Shown here piece by piece: positions 47,183 through 59,700 of a DNA stretch of 64,000 bases. How positions within the stretch are numbered: the first letter of the stretch is position 1; each line of letters opens with the position of its first letter. The stretch is from NCBI GenBank assembly GCA_025667525.1, contig CM046878.1:102005237-102069236 (forward strand). The letters run 5' to 3'. The notes below the pieces were generated by a model. The model did not search any database and was not told where the DNA came from. It saw only the letters and a program-made list of their open reading frames with translations. The position numbers and the translations under genes are program-made. The stretch is from Glebionis coronaria (lineage: Eukaryota > Streptophyta > Magnoliopsida > Asterales > Asteraceae).

Positions 47183-48072
47183 CCCTCCCATGGCGTCGGG
47201 AGAAAGGAAGTGCATTTTCAGAACGCATAACTACTTTCAAAGATAACAAAAAGAGACGCATGCCGTCCAATGTAAAAACCTACGATGGTACGACAGATCC
47301 AGATGATCACTTGAAAGTTTTCGAATCTCAAGCATGGATAGAGCAATGGCCAGAGGCCGTATGGTGCCACATGTTCAACTCAACGCTTATCGGGAACGCC
47401 CGGACATGGTTCGACCACCTCTCGCGAAGGAGCATTAATGGGTTCGAAGAACTTAGGAGAGCATTCAGAAGAAATTATGTGCAACAAAAGAAGTACGATA
47501 AAAGCCCTGTCTCACTTGCAAGAGTAAAGCAGAGGCATAATGAAATCCTTGAAGACTTCATGGAGCGCTTCAAATCTGAATGCAACCAGATTAAAGATTG
47601 CCCAAAAATTCTTAAAATTTCTGGATTTCTCGCGGGCATCACTAACCCGGACCTAATAAAGAAATTGAATGACAGAACCCCATCAATGTTTGATGGGGTA
47701 ATGAAGAAGGTCCGAGCATTTATTCAAGGCGAGACCGCAACAGCTGATAGCGGGCAGATGACATCAGGCTATAAATACCAAGACCGGCCCAAGAAACAGT
47801 CATATGGGCAAAGCATCAATCGCACCTTGGACTTCCATGGCACAACGAAGCAAGGGCGCAATAACAACAATAGCAAGTTTACCCCGCTGCAAAAGACCTC
47901 CAGGGAGATATTTTTATCCGAGGGCGCAGGCTTCCCAAAGCCTAGCCCAATGATGGGACCAGCAGATATGCGGGATAACACAAATCATTGTGAATACCAT
48001 GACGATAAAGGTCACGCTACTGATGAGTACATTCAACTGAAAAGGCACATTGAGAGCCTGGTCAAAGCATGA

Positions 48073-48795
48073 AAGTTAAACCACCTGATAAGAGACTGGA
48101 GGAAGAGCACGGATACGAAGAAAAGTGAAGCGAAAAAACAGAAGGATAAGCCCATAACCATTTACATGATAGAAAGGGAAAGGTCCTTCATGTAGAGGAG
48201 AACGATCGCGGAGTTTTCGCGCGATAAAAAGATAACGTTCCATATTCTTTTAGACATGGACTATAGAGTCGGGTCGTTGACTATTGACATAGCCCTTGGG
48301 GACCATACTATAGAAGGCATGTGCATCGACGGAGGGTCAGTCGCGAACATATTGAATCAACATTGTTTCACACGACTACAAGGTGAAATATAGAAGGAGC
48401 TAAAGGACACCGCACAAATCCTCACAGGGTTTAACGGTGATAAAACCCGACCACTGGGACACCTTTGCACACAGGTAACTGTTGGAAGCACAGGACACTT
48501 AACAACGGTATGGATTGATTTCATGGTTGTGTAGTCTCAATCATTGTACAACGGGATAATTGGACAGGCAGCACTAAAAACATTGCGCGCGATACCTTCC
48601 ATAGTGCATGGCATGTTCAAACTCCCAGTACAAGACGGAGTAATAACTATCCGCAACCTAGATACGCTCGAAGGGGGTAGTAGCACTTCTAGCAACAACG
48701 CAAAAAGGAAAGATGCAGACACAAGTCAGCGCAACACGGAATCCAACTCGCGGATGAAAAGAAGGAAGCGTATCTCAGGGGGATTCTCATGCTAA
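48073..48795 (+). pseudogene. Tat-like protease region
   Basis: MCIDGGSVANILNQHCFTRL at about 48319-48375 corresponds to the aspartic protease active site, with DGGS in place of the usual DSGA/DTGA as in many Tat elements. LTGFNGDKTRPLGHL and YNGIIGQAALKTLRAIPSIV with HGMFKLPVQDGVITI follow. Stops at 48070-48072, 48193-48195, near 48391 and near 48532 break it. The frame ends at 48795. Confidence 0.8.
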
Positions 48796-48849
48796 AAGCA
48801 TATTTATGTGAAAGGGCTCACCGTCGGGGCTTCTATGGGTCCTTTTTTT

Positions 48850-49624
48850 GACAGGTTTTGCAAGAAAGGGAGGACCGGATGCAGGGTTCATCCTCACAAA
48901 TTAGGGTGACATAAAAATCACCTACACATTCCTATTTGACTTTCCTGCAACTAGCATGGAAGCAGGTTTTGAAGCCCTCATAGCAGGTCTAAGATTGGCA
49001 CTCATAATGGGCATGCAAAGCCTAGTGTCCTATACATACAACCCTTTGGTGGCAAGTAGGGTCGCGGGTTCATGCGAGCCACAGGGACCTGTGCTAATCC
49101 AATACACGGAAAAAATAAGGGGCATATCCGGACAGTTTGCGGAGTTTGCTATACGAAAGGTCTCAGAAGAGAATGGCGAAATCTCGGTCGACATGGACCA
49201 ACTTTCAATTGTGGACATGGAAAAACCTCCTAGTCACGTGCTAGTTGATTTTATCTTACACAAAAATATAAGCGCGGACACCGAGTCACCAACATGGATG
49301 ACACCTATGAGAAAGTTTATGTCACATAATACATTTCCAAGCAGTAGAAGGAAAGCTAGACAACTGCAGATGAGAGCTAGGCACTTTAAACTCATCAAGG
49401 GGACACTGTACAGTCAATCGAGTAATGGGCGAGCACTGCAATGTCTAGCGCCAGATCAAGCACGGGCGGACGTGAAAGCCGCACATAGAAGAGTATGCCC
49501 ACGTGGCCCGATAGCTGTGGTGGAGGATATCACTCGATCATGGTATTTTTGGCCATTTATGCATAAGGATGTTCGTAAAAGGGGTGGTGCGATGTCTCCG
49601 ATGTCAGGCAGACCTAGGACATAG
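48850..49624 (+). pseudogene. Tat-like RNase H and integrase N-terminal domain
   Basis: EAGFEALIAGLRLALIMGMQ is the RNase H EAEYEAL block, followed by SYTYNPLVASRVAGS where the catalytic Asp of (Y/S)(S/T)DS is replaced. WMTPMRKFMSHNTFP leads to RARHFKLIKGTLYSQSSNGR and the integrase zinc-binding region ITRSWYFWPFMHKDVR. RT, which should lie between protease and RNase H, is absent, and the integrase core after 49620 is gone. Confidence 0.8.
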
Positions 49625-50700
49625 GATGAACCCTAACACGGTTACTGGACCACCCTCAGCAAAAAGCGCAAAAGGAGGAGGAATCCTCTCAAGACTAGGG
49701 GATAACATTGGCTTTTTGACAGTATCGATAGGGAACATGGCGCGATGGGCAGCGGCAATACTCCCATCCCAAGGAAACCATTAGTAACAACGTAGAGGAG
49801 CAATCGCCCCTTCAGCCAGGGTAATTGCCCGCACTATGCGACAATGGGATCACGCGAGCAGACTACTAACAACACGAAGCACGCAACAGCATGATGGAGT
49901 GAACAAAGGACTCTCACGGGCTAGGATGGGTGCGAATAGCTATGCGAAGTCGGTATCCAGTCCCGCGATAAGTAACTTAAGAGACAGCCAGGATTTCGGG
50001 CGATATTCTCCCTGAGATATCGCATCATTAACATGGATCATTCCTTTGGCTACTAAAAGCCCCAATAAAGATCCATGTATTTTTTCTTTTTTCAAATTGT
50101 TTTAGGTTTTCCCTTTTATGTTCTTTGTTTCAGCATTTTCAAAAGTATGAATAAAATACTACGGTCCCTAGCTAGCTCCGCGGTCTAAAAGTATTTCTTT
50201 TTTATCTTTTATGCATAAGAGTATGTTTTCCTTTCTGAAATACATAAATTTGGCCCTCCGGTGTACATGTACAAAGAAACGTTTCCAGGTGAAATAAGAG
50301 GAGCAAGTTTACCCTACTAATTAAACTTGTCACGTAAGAGGGATGCACCCCCAGTGGCGCCGGATCAGGTATCCTTTGTTAGGCAGCTTACCACAAGACG
50401 TTGTGGTAAGTGTAGCATTCCTCATACTTTATGACGGATATGCACAAGACACAGTGTGCACGCCTAACAAACATGTCATTATCTATGACATCGCTTATGG
50501 TGGTAGTGGTTGGCCCACACGTAATGAACTTTCGGCTCACCCATAAGTTCAGAGTCACATTGCAATGAATGTACTCATAAACAGGCGCTCTCTCTCACAA
50601 TCTCAGGCGTGGGTGCAGAAACCTGGACATATATATATGCACAAATACACATGAACATAGCGCAGGACGCTATGTGCTCACAAACACGCAGGTCGCTATA
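49625..50700. other. 3' internal region of the Tat-like element, no recognised coding
   Basis: Only short frames are present. It lies between the truncated integrase and the antisense ORF. Confidence 0.5.
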
Positions 50701-53332
50701 AACATTAAACAAGTTCTAGTTTAAAAATTAAATGTACAGGGCTACAAGGAAAAGTGTATTCTATATAAGGTCGCTCGCTAACAACGACCTCTTTAGCCTG
50801 CGATGCGATGGGTTTAGTGTTGCACGATGTTGTACCAACGCCTCCTTCATGTACTACAACGCGCGTTTTGGTATACATCGATGGAAGGCAGACTAACCGG
50901 TACGCCATCAGATCGACTAGGGTGCGCTAAAACCAGGCCGATGGCAACACCTTTGGTCGAGGTCTGGTTCTTTTTTACAACACGTCTCACATGCTGCTTC
51001 AACTTATCTTCAAATGAAATCATTATCGGCACGCCAGCAACGTAGACAGGAACTTGTAGTTGGAAGATATCTGGCTAGGCCATGGCATGAGGATCTTCCC
51101 GCGTTTTTCCGCACGGTGACTCGCCAGAGCGAGGCCGGCCATGATCACACTTATCAGTTGATCTTGATCCTTTTTAGTAACATCTATGATAGGAAGGGGA
51201 GGTCTTCTAACCTGTGGAATACAGCGTCAAAGATCTCTTGTACGTACTCATAATAGATTTGGCTACCCTCCAAATGTCCTATCAATAAGTTATCTTTGAA
51301 GGCGCGCTCCATGGCGAGGCTTTGTCCTGGTAGCTGCGCAACATCGAAAATATCCTTGATCGCTTTGTTGAGGTTGGGTAGCTCAACGGCACCTTTTGGC
51401 GGCTAGTGGAAGACCGTGTTTTATTAACCATTGATTCTCAGCGCGCACTGCCATGAGATGCGGGTATAGTTCCTCATCAAAATATGTGCTCATGTACTTC
51501 AGAATTTCTGCCTTCTACGCCATATCTTTGTGACAATTGGCAACAAAATTATCACAATTTGAAGTAAGAGTCCTCATACCCTCCTCTAGCTTGGACATGG
51601 CCCATCGGTTTTCCTCCTCTTGCCTCGCACGAAGGCGGCGCTCTTGACTTATAGACTCTATATAATGATGCCTTCTCATCCTCTAGGTATTGGATGAATC
51701 CAACATTTATACTAGAAACAGCGCGTAAACGTGCGAGTTCAACCTTGGCACATACAAGCTTGTGGTCTTTTTTCTTTGTCGCTTGTCTGATTTTCATGAC
51801 CGCTTGTGCCAGGCGCTCGGACAGATATGCCATCTTCTTTTTCAAATGCGAGGCTAATGTCACTTCCTGCGACGCGACTGTGTCCAACTCACTCATTAGC
51901 ATTTTGTCGGACAGAGTGCTCAGGAGTTGGGCACGCCCGGGAGGGGTTATATTTTGATGGAAGTCTGCACATTCGGTCACATTACCCAGTGTGCATGAGC
52001 GCGCGCACTGCCAGGGAGGAAGGAATCTTGGGGATTTCAAGGTGCTGGCGTTAATCTTGGTCGCTGCAATATGTGGGCTGCAAATTTGACATCCTGCAAG
52101 TGTTAGACAGGGGATCCTTTGTTCAAAAGACCATAAGGAGTGGAATTAGGATATACCTTGATGCATGTGTATTTTCACACGGCCTTAAAAGCATGCCCCA
52201 TGAAGAGGTATCGGTGCGCGGTCTGGTGTGCAGTGTCCTGCTCCTCTTAGGAATTTGATCTTTTGGGGAGCACGACAACCTTTTGTAGCTCGGGACGGGT
52301 ATGAACTCTTCTGAGGGACCAGCGCGCGAGCTGTCCTTGTGGTCTAATTCTTCTCACGACGACTCGATGAAGCATGACACACTACGAATGGGAGTGGCAT
52401 TTAGTGCGACTGTCCTCTATGTACCTCTGCTGGTCGCCGGGAGGGGTACTCCAGTGCTACGATGCGTTGACCCACGCGCCATCCATTAGATAGCTCGAAT
52501 GGCGTGAAGGGTCGAGCGCGCATGGTCACGACGCAAGGATGTTCGCGCTTCACAAGCTGCGTATAAGTTAGCTCTGCAAGAGTATGAAGAGTATATGAGC
52601 ACATACACCATTTGAATTTTAAGTCTTTATGAAACGGGGTTTCTTACCATGATCAAAGTCATCAAAGTATTGAGGAAGGTGATTTGTAGGAAGAGTTGAC
52701 GAATGACTCAACCCTAGTGCATATAATAGCGCCTCTGGGTATTCCTACATTGGTATCCGGTCGGCATTAATTATTTGTGCTCCTGCTTCATTATATTTAC
52801 CAGAGATAGGGCGATCATCTTTCATCATAGCGTCGGGGGTGATGAAGTCGTAGTCGAACGGGAATACAACCTTGTCTACCTAGAAAAATTTTTCATTCCA
52901 TTTCTTTAGAGAATCTACCTTCACCTTATAACATTGTAATTAGCCGGGGCGTTTCGCGAAGGATATCCACCCTTTTATCCAGGAGGGTCGATAAAAGGCG
53001 CGAAACAAATTTATGGTTGGGTCAATATTCTTCAGTAGGCAGTTTATCTCGAAATTTGAGATCTTCGCGGCGCCGATACAGCGCAGCTGTGAGAGGTGTA
53101 TGTTGTAGTAGCGAAGCACGTCCGTCATAAAACGGCTTAGAGGTATGCGGTTGTTGGAAAACTCGAAAAACCTGGTGTATACACCAATTCTTTCAGCAGG
53201 GAAGCTTCCTATGTGCGCTTGTGGATCTGGCACAGTCGGATGGAGATCTGTGGATATATGATACTTGGTGGCAAAACTGAAAAGTTCTTGTTCTGATATA
53301 CGGGACGTCACATCGAATAGTTGTGCCACCAT
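50700..53332 (-). pseudogene. Antisense ORF of the Tat-like element (gypsy-type transposon domain plus coiled coil)
   Basis: On the minus strand, 53332-52940 reads ISEQELFSFATKYHISTDLH, VYTRFFEFSNNRIPLSRFMT, LRYYNIHLSQLRCIGAAKIS and PTINLFRAFYRPSWIKGWIS. This matches what is catalogued as the putative gypsy-type transposon domain (PF04195 family), found in antisense ORFs downstream of integrase in Tat-lineage elements. DSLKKWNEKFF continues it near 52905. From 52040 to 51552 the frame has LSDKMLMSELDTVASQEVTL and ERLAQAVMKIRQATKKKDHK, a coiled-coil-like stretch expected at the C-terminal end. Stops and shifts break it. Its function is unknown. Confidence 0.65.
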
Positions 53333-53751
53333 TTTTCCTCTTACTATAGTTGGGTACGAAGGAGAGCTATTTTTTGTTGTGGTGATTATTTCCTTCTATT
53401 TTCAACAATGGTGGAAGGGTTTTTTTGAAATGATACAGAAGAAGGTTGAAGGTCTGTCACACTGCATTTATATATATACTTTAGGAATACGGGATCTTGA
53501 GACGTGTGTCCAAGCGAGTTGATTCATCCTACGGTGTTGGTTAGGTTGGCTCCTCTGACGTGGTTAATGCCTTTCCCGGTTCCTAATGAGGGGTTGTATG
53601 AGTGGAGTCTGACGTGGATGCATATTCAAAACTCATTTCATGTGTGTTTTATATGAAATTTCTTTTTATATGGGATGTCTGCGAGGGGGCCTTAGAGATT
53701 CGTAGTCTAGTAGCCGCGGTTAGCATCTGTGACAACTAGACTGGGAGGACA

Positions 53752-54331
53752 TGATGACGTATAGTCCCTAGTCGGGCTGGATAGTCCGACTCACGGATAC
53801 TACCTGCATCCATCAGGGATGAATTGATACTTATGCGATGTGCGCACAGCCCAGGAGGCCCGGTAAGTCGATGTCGCACATACGGTTCATTGCTTAAACC
53901 GTTTCCTCGTCGCAATGCGACAAGATCAAACAAAATATAACATATATTATAGTTATATTCGCCTAGAGGAAGGAGACATACACTTACCTTAGTTAGGCGA
54001 TAAGGATCAAGCTATTTGGAGTCATTATCTCTTCCTTAGGCCTCAAGAACAAGGAACCCAGCTAGGACTCTCTCGAGTATAAAAGGAACCCCCATGGTTC
54101 CACAAAGGTACGATACACACAATACCCTAAGCACTATACACTCAAATCGATTACTTACTCTCACGCCGGAGTCTAATCGTGGGTCACAAACCCACGGTAA
54201 GCCTAACGGTGTCTGTTTAGTGTGCAGGGTCCTCAAAGCAAGTTTCACTTGGTGCAAGAGCCGGAGTCCACAAGACCCCGAATTAAGCCTAATTTGGGTC
54301 AAGTTCGGTTCATCCAACTTTTGTATCAACA
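53752..54331 (+). repeat. 3' LTR of the Tat-like element
   Basis: A 580-bp direct repeat of 42983-43562, immediately after the purine tract CTGGGAGGACA. Confidence 0.92.
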
Positions 54332-54336
54332 TTGAC

Positions 54337-55181
54337 TTTGAGTGTTTATAACTCATGTAACTATAAAATACATTAATTTATAAATTTATAAATATATATT
54401 GCCTTTTATGTCAGACCTTAAAAACGTTATGCTGCTATGTTTTACGCTAAAGTTAGAGGCTTAGTCATGTCTTCGCGCCACGAGTCATGGTATGTGTAGC
54501 ATTGGTTTTACCCGATTCCAATATGTGTTAGCCAGAAAAGTTCCCAAACGATGATTAAATGCGAGGTTGGTCGCATTGGGCATCGACTTTACTCGGTCGA
54601 CCGAGTGTGAAATGGGTTGACCGATTTCACTCAGTCGCCGAGGTTAAATCGGTCGCCTCCAATCAACTTGCGTATCCAACTAGAGAACAAAAAGCATAGC
54701 CATTAACTATTTTAATTAAAAAAGAATTTTAAAATTAAATACTTTACTTTTGTAAATACCTAATCCATTTGATTATTTTTCTCACATATTCATAGTGCAA
54801 ATAACAAAATTACTCAATTTACCATGTTTAATAAAAGAACTTTCAAAATAAAAAAACTCAAACTCCTAAGGTCTTTAAGAGAATGTTTTCCATTTAACGC
54901 GAGATTCGAATTATCGATCACTCAATGTCTCAACAACTATTTGCCAGCAATACTGAAAACAACCCTAGTTTGCTCTCAACACAACAAAAGGCGCTGCATG
55001 AGATGAAACACGCCATCAAACAAGCTTATTATTTAATTTTGTTAGTATAAGTTTTTTAATATTATTGTAATATTTTTATTTTATTTGAATAATTATATAA
55101 TATTTTAGTATAAGTTATCTATTATTGTTATAATATTTTTATTTTATTTGAATAATTATGTAATATTTTTAATTATTAATA
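54337..55181. other. Intergenic sequence with a two-copy AT-rich repeat
   Basis: No gene was seen. Around 55036-55170 a roughly 75-bp unit containing TTAGTATAAGTT and TTTTATTTGAATAATTAT occurs twice in tandem. Confidence 0.5.
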
Positions 55182-55454
55182 GGGAAAATTCTTGAAATGC
55201 CCTAAGGTTGCACCCAATTTCGCAAAATGCATCAACCAAATGAAAATTTCCCAAAATATCTTATGTAACTTATTCGACTTATATGACTTTTCCAAAAATG
55301 GTAAAATTTTGGGAAAAATTTTAAATTTTTTTTTCTATTTTTGGAAAAGTCGCATAAGTTACATAAGTTGCATAGGACATTTTAGGAAATTTTCATTTAG
55401 TTGGTGCATTTTGGGAAAATGAGTGCAACTTTGGGGCATTTCAAAAATTTTCCC
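55182..55454. mobile_element. Foldback MULE MITE, 273 bp, with arms of about 120 bp
   Basis: The ends are GGGAAAATTCTTGAAATGCC on the left and, on the minus strand, GGGAAAATTTTTGAAATGCC on the right. The arms match through the TTGCAC, AAAATGCA and ACTTTTCCAAAAAT blocks, leaving only a short loop. A perfect 9-bp duplication, TTATTAATA, lies at 55173-55181 and 55455-55463, the Mutator signature. It sits about 1.26 kb upstream of the glycosyltransferase start codon. Confidence 0.9.
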
Positions 55455-55463
55455 TTATTAATA

Positions 55464-56615
55464 TAATGTTTTTTGGATAAATTTTAATTTAAATAAAATA
55501 AGTTAATCGTTTTGATGTAAAAGTAATCGTGTGTAAATCGTCAAAAAATAAATAAAAACTGAGGTGGTAAGAGAATCGAAAAACAACCTTTGCACCAATG
55601 TTAACAGCCTTATACTCATCATTCACATAAGGGAATTTTTAACATATGCTCTGGTGTACATGTTTAAAAGCGTATTTCTTTTTCTTTTTGTGCTTTTTAG
55701 TGGAAAAAATTATGGGTCCAAATCACTTTGAACATCTTGTTCTACACTCACATAACCCCCCCTCTTCCCACTAAAAGCTAATTAAGATGAAATATATTAG
55801 CACTTTAAAAAGTAAACAAGCCTTTCCATACAAGTAAAGTTTGTACTAATTAAATGCAAATTGATATTTATTTATAGTGAATTTTGAATATATTTAATTT
55901 GAGTTAAATGTATTTTTGAAAAATCCTAAACATAATTAGTAGCAACAACAACAAAAACCTTTAACAATTTTGTTACATTTCCAAACATAGATAGTTTCAG
56001 AAAATCTACCATGTATAAGATCCAAATCCAAGAAGTATCATCACTTGTTCTACAGAAAATCTAACAAAAAGGAATAGAAGATGATGCAAACAAAACATGT
56101 TGCCACTACTCACTACTGACAACAAACTCAATCCACTGGCCCACCACCACCTCTATTATTTATATTTATTCATTCTCCTTTACTAATACATAATAAAATA
56201 TAAAAAAATACAAAATAAAATCTTAGAAATTAATTCCAAAATATTTCTTTCCCTCCTATTAATTTAACTTAATCATCATTCTTCCTAAAATAAATCAAAA
56301 CACTTTTTATTACTAGTACTATAGTTCTACACATATCTCTCTCACTACATTCCACTCCTTATTTTTCTCTCTCAAAAAAACACACACAAACACAAAAACA
56401 CACTTTTCACACACTAAAACATCATATCAAAATTTTACTAAAAAAGTGGATTACCCACAAATTTAGCCCTTGATTAATTCTCAACATTAAAAACTCACAT
56501 TATTACTATTCTTAGCATTTTTTTATTTTTTAAGGCTCAAAATTAAAAATCATAAAAACCCATAGTAAGTGTGCAATTTTTTTTTAAACCCATTTAAGAA
56601 AAACTCACACTAGTG

Positions 56616-56646
<31 letters not shown>

Positions 56647-56717
56647 TTTTGGGAGGTGGAATGTAATATGAAATTGTTTAGTTTAAAGAAATTTGGAGTC
56701 TTTTTAGAATTTTATAA
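55464..56717 (+). promoter_or_regulatory. Upstream region and 5' leader of the glycosyltransferase gene
   Basis: A TATA-like AAAATATAAAAAAATA at about 56195-56210 is followed by a CT-rich stretch (CTCTCTCACTACATTCCACT near 56335, then CTCTCTCAAAAAAACAC), a usual plant 5'-leader composition. An A27 run followed by a T-run lies at 56616-56651. The transcription start cannot be fixed from sequence alone, and a leader intron is possible. Confidence 0.4.
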
Positions 56718-59700
56718 ATGGGAGTAGCAAAATCTTGGAGGTACAGTGGGAAAGTGTTGATCTTGGCTAAAAAAGATGAGTGTAAATATAGTAAGAAGCA
56801 TCATTGTTTAGTGTGGGCGCCGCCACCACCGACGGAGAAGGTGGCGGCTGGTGGTGGTAGGCGGCGGATCTCATGGAGTGTGGTGTGTGGAGTGATGCTG
56901 TTTGTGTTGGGTTTGGTTTCTTTTTTTACTGGTCATATTGTTGCTTCTTCTGCTACTGATCATCTTGACTGGTATTCTCATGGTAAAAAAAGATTGTGGA
57001 GGAAGAATAATAAAATGGTAACTTTTTTATTTATTTATTTTGTGGTAATTTTGGTAAATCTTTCATGGGGAAATGTTGTTTTTTTGGAACAAAAAAATTG
57101 GTAATTTTTTTTTCTCTTTGAAATGTGATCATTTTTTCAGTCTGTTATGTGTTAGTTTTGGTAAATCTTCAATGGGTAAATGTTGTTTTTTTGGAAGAAA
57201 AAAGTGATATATTTGGTAATTTCTTTAAAAAAATTGTTGCAATTTTGGTAATGTTATTTGGGTGTATCTTTGTTTTTTATGGAAGAAGAAAGTTGTGATT
57301 TTTATTTTTATTTTTATTTTATTTACATACACATGAACAATTGTGGCAAAATTATGGACTATTTGGTTGAATCTTGAAAATTTTGTGATGCTTTTTGGTT
57401 GTGGTGTTTTTTTAATTTGAAACTTTTAAGGGTATTTAGTTTCTTGTAAATTTGTGTTTAGAGGTCTAAGTTCTTGAAAAGAAAGTGTATTCTTTAATCC
57501 GGATTCGAAACTTATATGCCCATTTTTCTGGAATAAAGTTTGGTACTTGGAAGATCAAACTTTTTTCCTACAATGTATGAAACATTTGTGATGGTTTAAA
57601 ATGAATGTTGTTGTTTTTACGTTGTAATTTCGGTAAGGCTATTTGGGTATATGTTGTTTTTTTTGGATATGAAGTTCAGACTGAGCATGCATTTTGTTTG
57701 TATGTGGCGTTTATTTGTTTCCTGCGTGTAAATCCATTATATGAGGGTTGGACCATTACAAATTGCCTAGAAACAACTAATTTTGTTTGGGTATGAGATA
57801 TTTAAAAAGGTCTATTCGAACCCGAGTATTATTTTTATATTTAGAGATTTATTTGTTGAAGAAAGTGATATTTCGAAGCCAAATTCAGTACTTCTCGAAT
57901 GTTGTGGGGTTTGATGTCAGTTTTCTAGTATATTTGTGTTTAGAGGTCTAATTATTGATGCATAAGATGTTTTGATGCAAACTTTCTGTTAGAATTATTT
58001 GGGAAAGGTTTTGTATTTTTAATCATTGCTGGTTTGCCTTGCTTAAAAGATGGGTCATGTGTTGCATTGCTTGAAAGAGTGGTTTATCTTTCTTTACCGA
58101 AGTTCCAGAGATTTGGACCTGCCAGTTTTTACTTCGTCTTGAAACAATTTTGATATTAGAAGTGTGCTCTTATTTGTATTTCTGTATTTTGTGCTTATCA
58201 AGAATCATATCTCTGCATTTAACTACACCTTGCAATACACTTGTATGATTGACCATGTTTGTTTTCATTTTGGATACATAGAACCGGGTCAGTGCTGTAC
58301 CAGTTGACGTTTGGAAATCCAAGTATTCAAATTTCTACTATGGATGCAGTGAGAGAAGCCCTTATTATGCTCGTAAGCCCTCTTACTACCTATTTATAAT
58401 CACAAGTTCACAACTATAGTTAAACAAAATATAATCCAGTTTGAATCAAGAAAGCTTACGGTGCTACATGCTAGAAATTTCATATGGATCGACACTTTAT
58501 TTAATAAAAAACTCAGCAACACTGTTAACAACACTTTGCCCAATGTTGTAGTTTTCCTTTAAATCTCGTTAAAGCTATCATTTAGATCCTTCAATTTTAC
58601 ATTATTACTTATGCAGCTCCTGCTAGTCAGCATCTTACAAATGGATATCTATTAATCGCTGCCAGTGGGGGATTGAATCAACAAAGAACAGGGGTAAACT
58701 TTTCCACTTTTTGCAAATGCTACTACTTTCTATTAATCGATAGTTTTTTGTTACAACGTCTCTTGAAAAAAGTTAACATTATTGGTTTTGTAACTTTTAT
58801 TATAGTTAACTTGTTAACGCTTATAAAAGTGAGTTTCCTTCATGCAGATTACTGATGCTGTAGTTGTTGCACGGATTCTAAATGCTACATTAGTAATTCC
58901 TGAGTTGGATCATCATTCATACTGGAAGGACGATAGGTGAGCGAGTCAAGATATCATTTGTCATATGCTACGTTGCAAAAAAAGAATTTGTTGAATTTAT
59001 CGTTACTCATAATTTTATTTTATTTTTGAGTTTGCAGTGATTTTGCCAATATATTTGATGTCGATTGGTTCATATCAAATCTTGCAAAGGATGTGCCTGT
59101 TGTTAAAAGAGTCCCTGACAAAGTCATGAGATCACTTGAAAAAATACCTTACACGATGCGTGTTCCTAGGAAATCAGAACCTAAATACTACATTGATGAA
59201 GTACTGCCCTATCTTGAGAAGAGACGTGTAAGATAATATCTAAACTCAAATTAATAAAATTCTTAATCCCCAAAGCCTATGGACACAACGATATTTGACT
59301 TGATACATAGTTTTCATGGGACGTAATGATCTTTATTATCTGGTGAGTTATATTATTCTATTTTTTGATTTGGGATTATTGCGTTGTGCAGGTTCTTCAG
59401 CTAACGAAATTTGATTATAGGCTCGCTAGTGATCTTGATGAAGAGCTTCAACGGCTGCGTTGTCGTGTCAATTATCATGCTTTACGCTTTACAAAACCAA
59501 TACAAAATCTTGGTCAGAAGATTGTTATGGAAATGAGGAAGATGGCTAGTAGCTTCATTGCAATTCACTTGAGGTTTGTTGCTTAAGACGCAAGCTTCTG
59601 TTTCATTCATAACAACTGTTTTTGACTTTTGACAAATGCAAGCAAAATATAGAGGTGGCAAACTAGGCAAGTTGGGTAATAGGTCAAAACTGTTTTTTAT

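Larger units (their letters stand above)
43604..48072 (+). pseudogene. Tat-like gag, interrupted by a solo LTR
   Basis: The ATG at 43604 follows the primer-binding site; a TGA at 43700-43702 breaks the frame after 32 codons. Residues up to 44480 form a Ser/Arg-rich, charged N-terminal half without known domains. After the solo LTR (44486-47182) the gag core appears: MPSNVKTYDGTTDPDDHLKV, MFNSTLIGNARTWFDHLSRR, FEELRRAFRRNYVQQKKYDK and SECNQIKDCPKILKISGFLA. NHCEYHDDKGHATDEYIQLK resembles the H/C-type motif that Tat-lineage elements have before protease. The frame ends at 48072. Confidence 0.87.
42983..54331 (+). mobile_element. Ty3/gypsy Tat-like retrotransposon, RT-deleted, 11.3 kb, hosting a solo LTR
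   Basis: Two 580-bp LTRs (42983-43562 and 53752-54331) start TGATGACGTATAGTCCC and end TTTTGTATCAACA. They differ at about 30 sites by eye, near 95% identity. A primer-binding region AGTTGGCGCCATCTGTGAG follows the 5' LTR, and a purine tract CTGGGAGGACA precedes the 3' LTR. The flanks are TTGAT and TTGAC, a 4-of-5 duplication. The order is gag, protease, RNase H, integrase start, then a 3.9-kb 3' region with an antisense ORF. The RT domain and most of integrase are missing. A 2.70-kb solo LTR interrupts gag. Confidence 0.9.

Noticed and set aside
57605..57796. A 63-codon frame in intron 1 of the glycosyltransferase gene
   Set aside because: It lies between well-supported exons 1 and 2, has no similarity to the family and no splice signals of its own.
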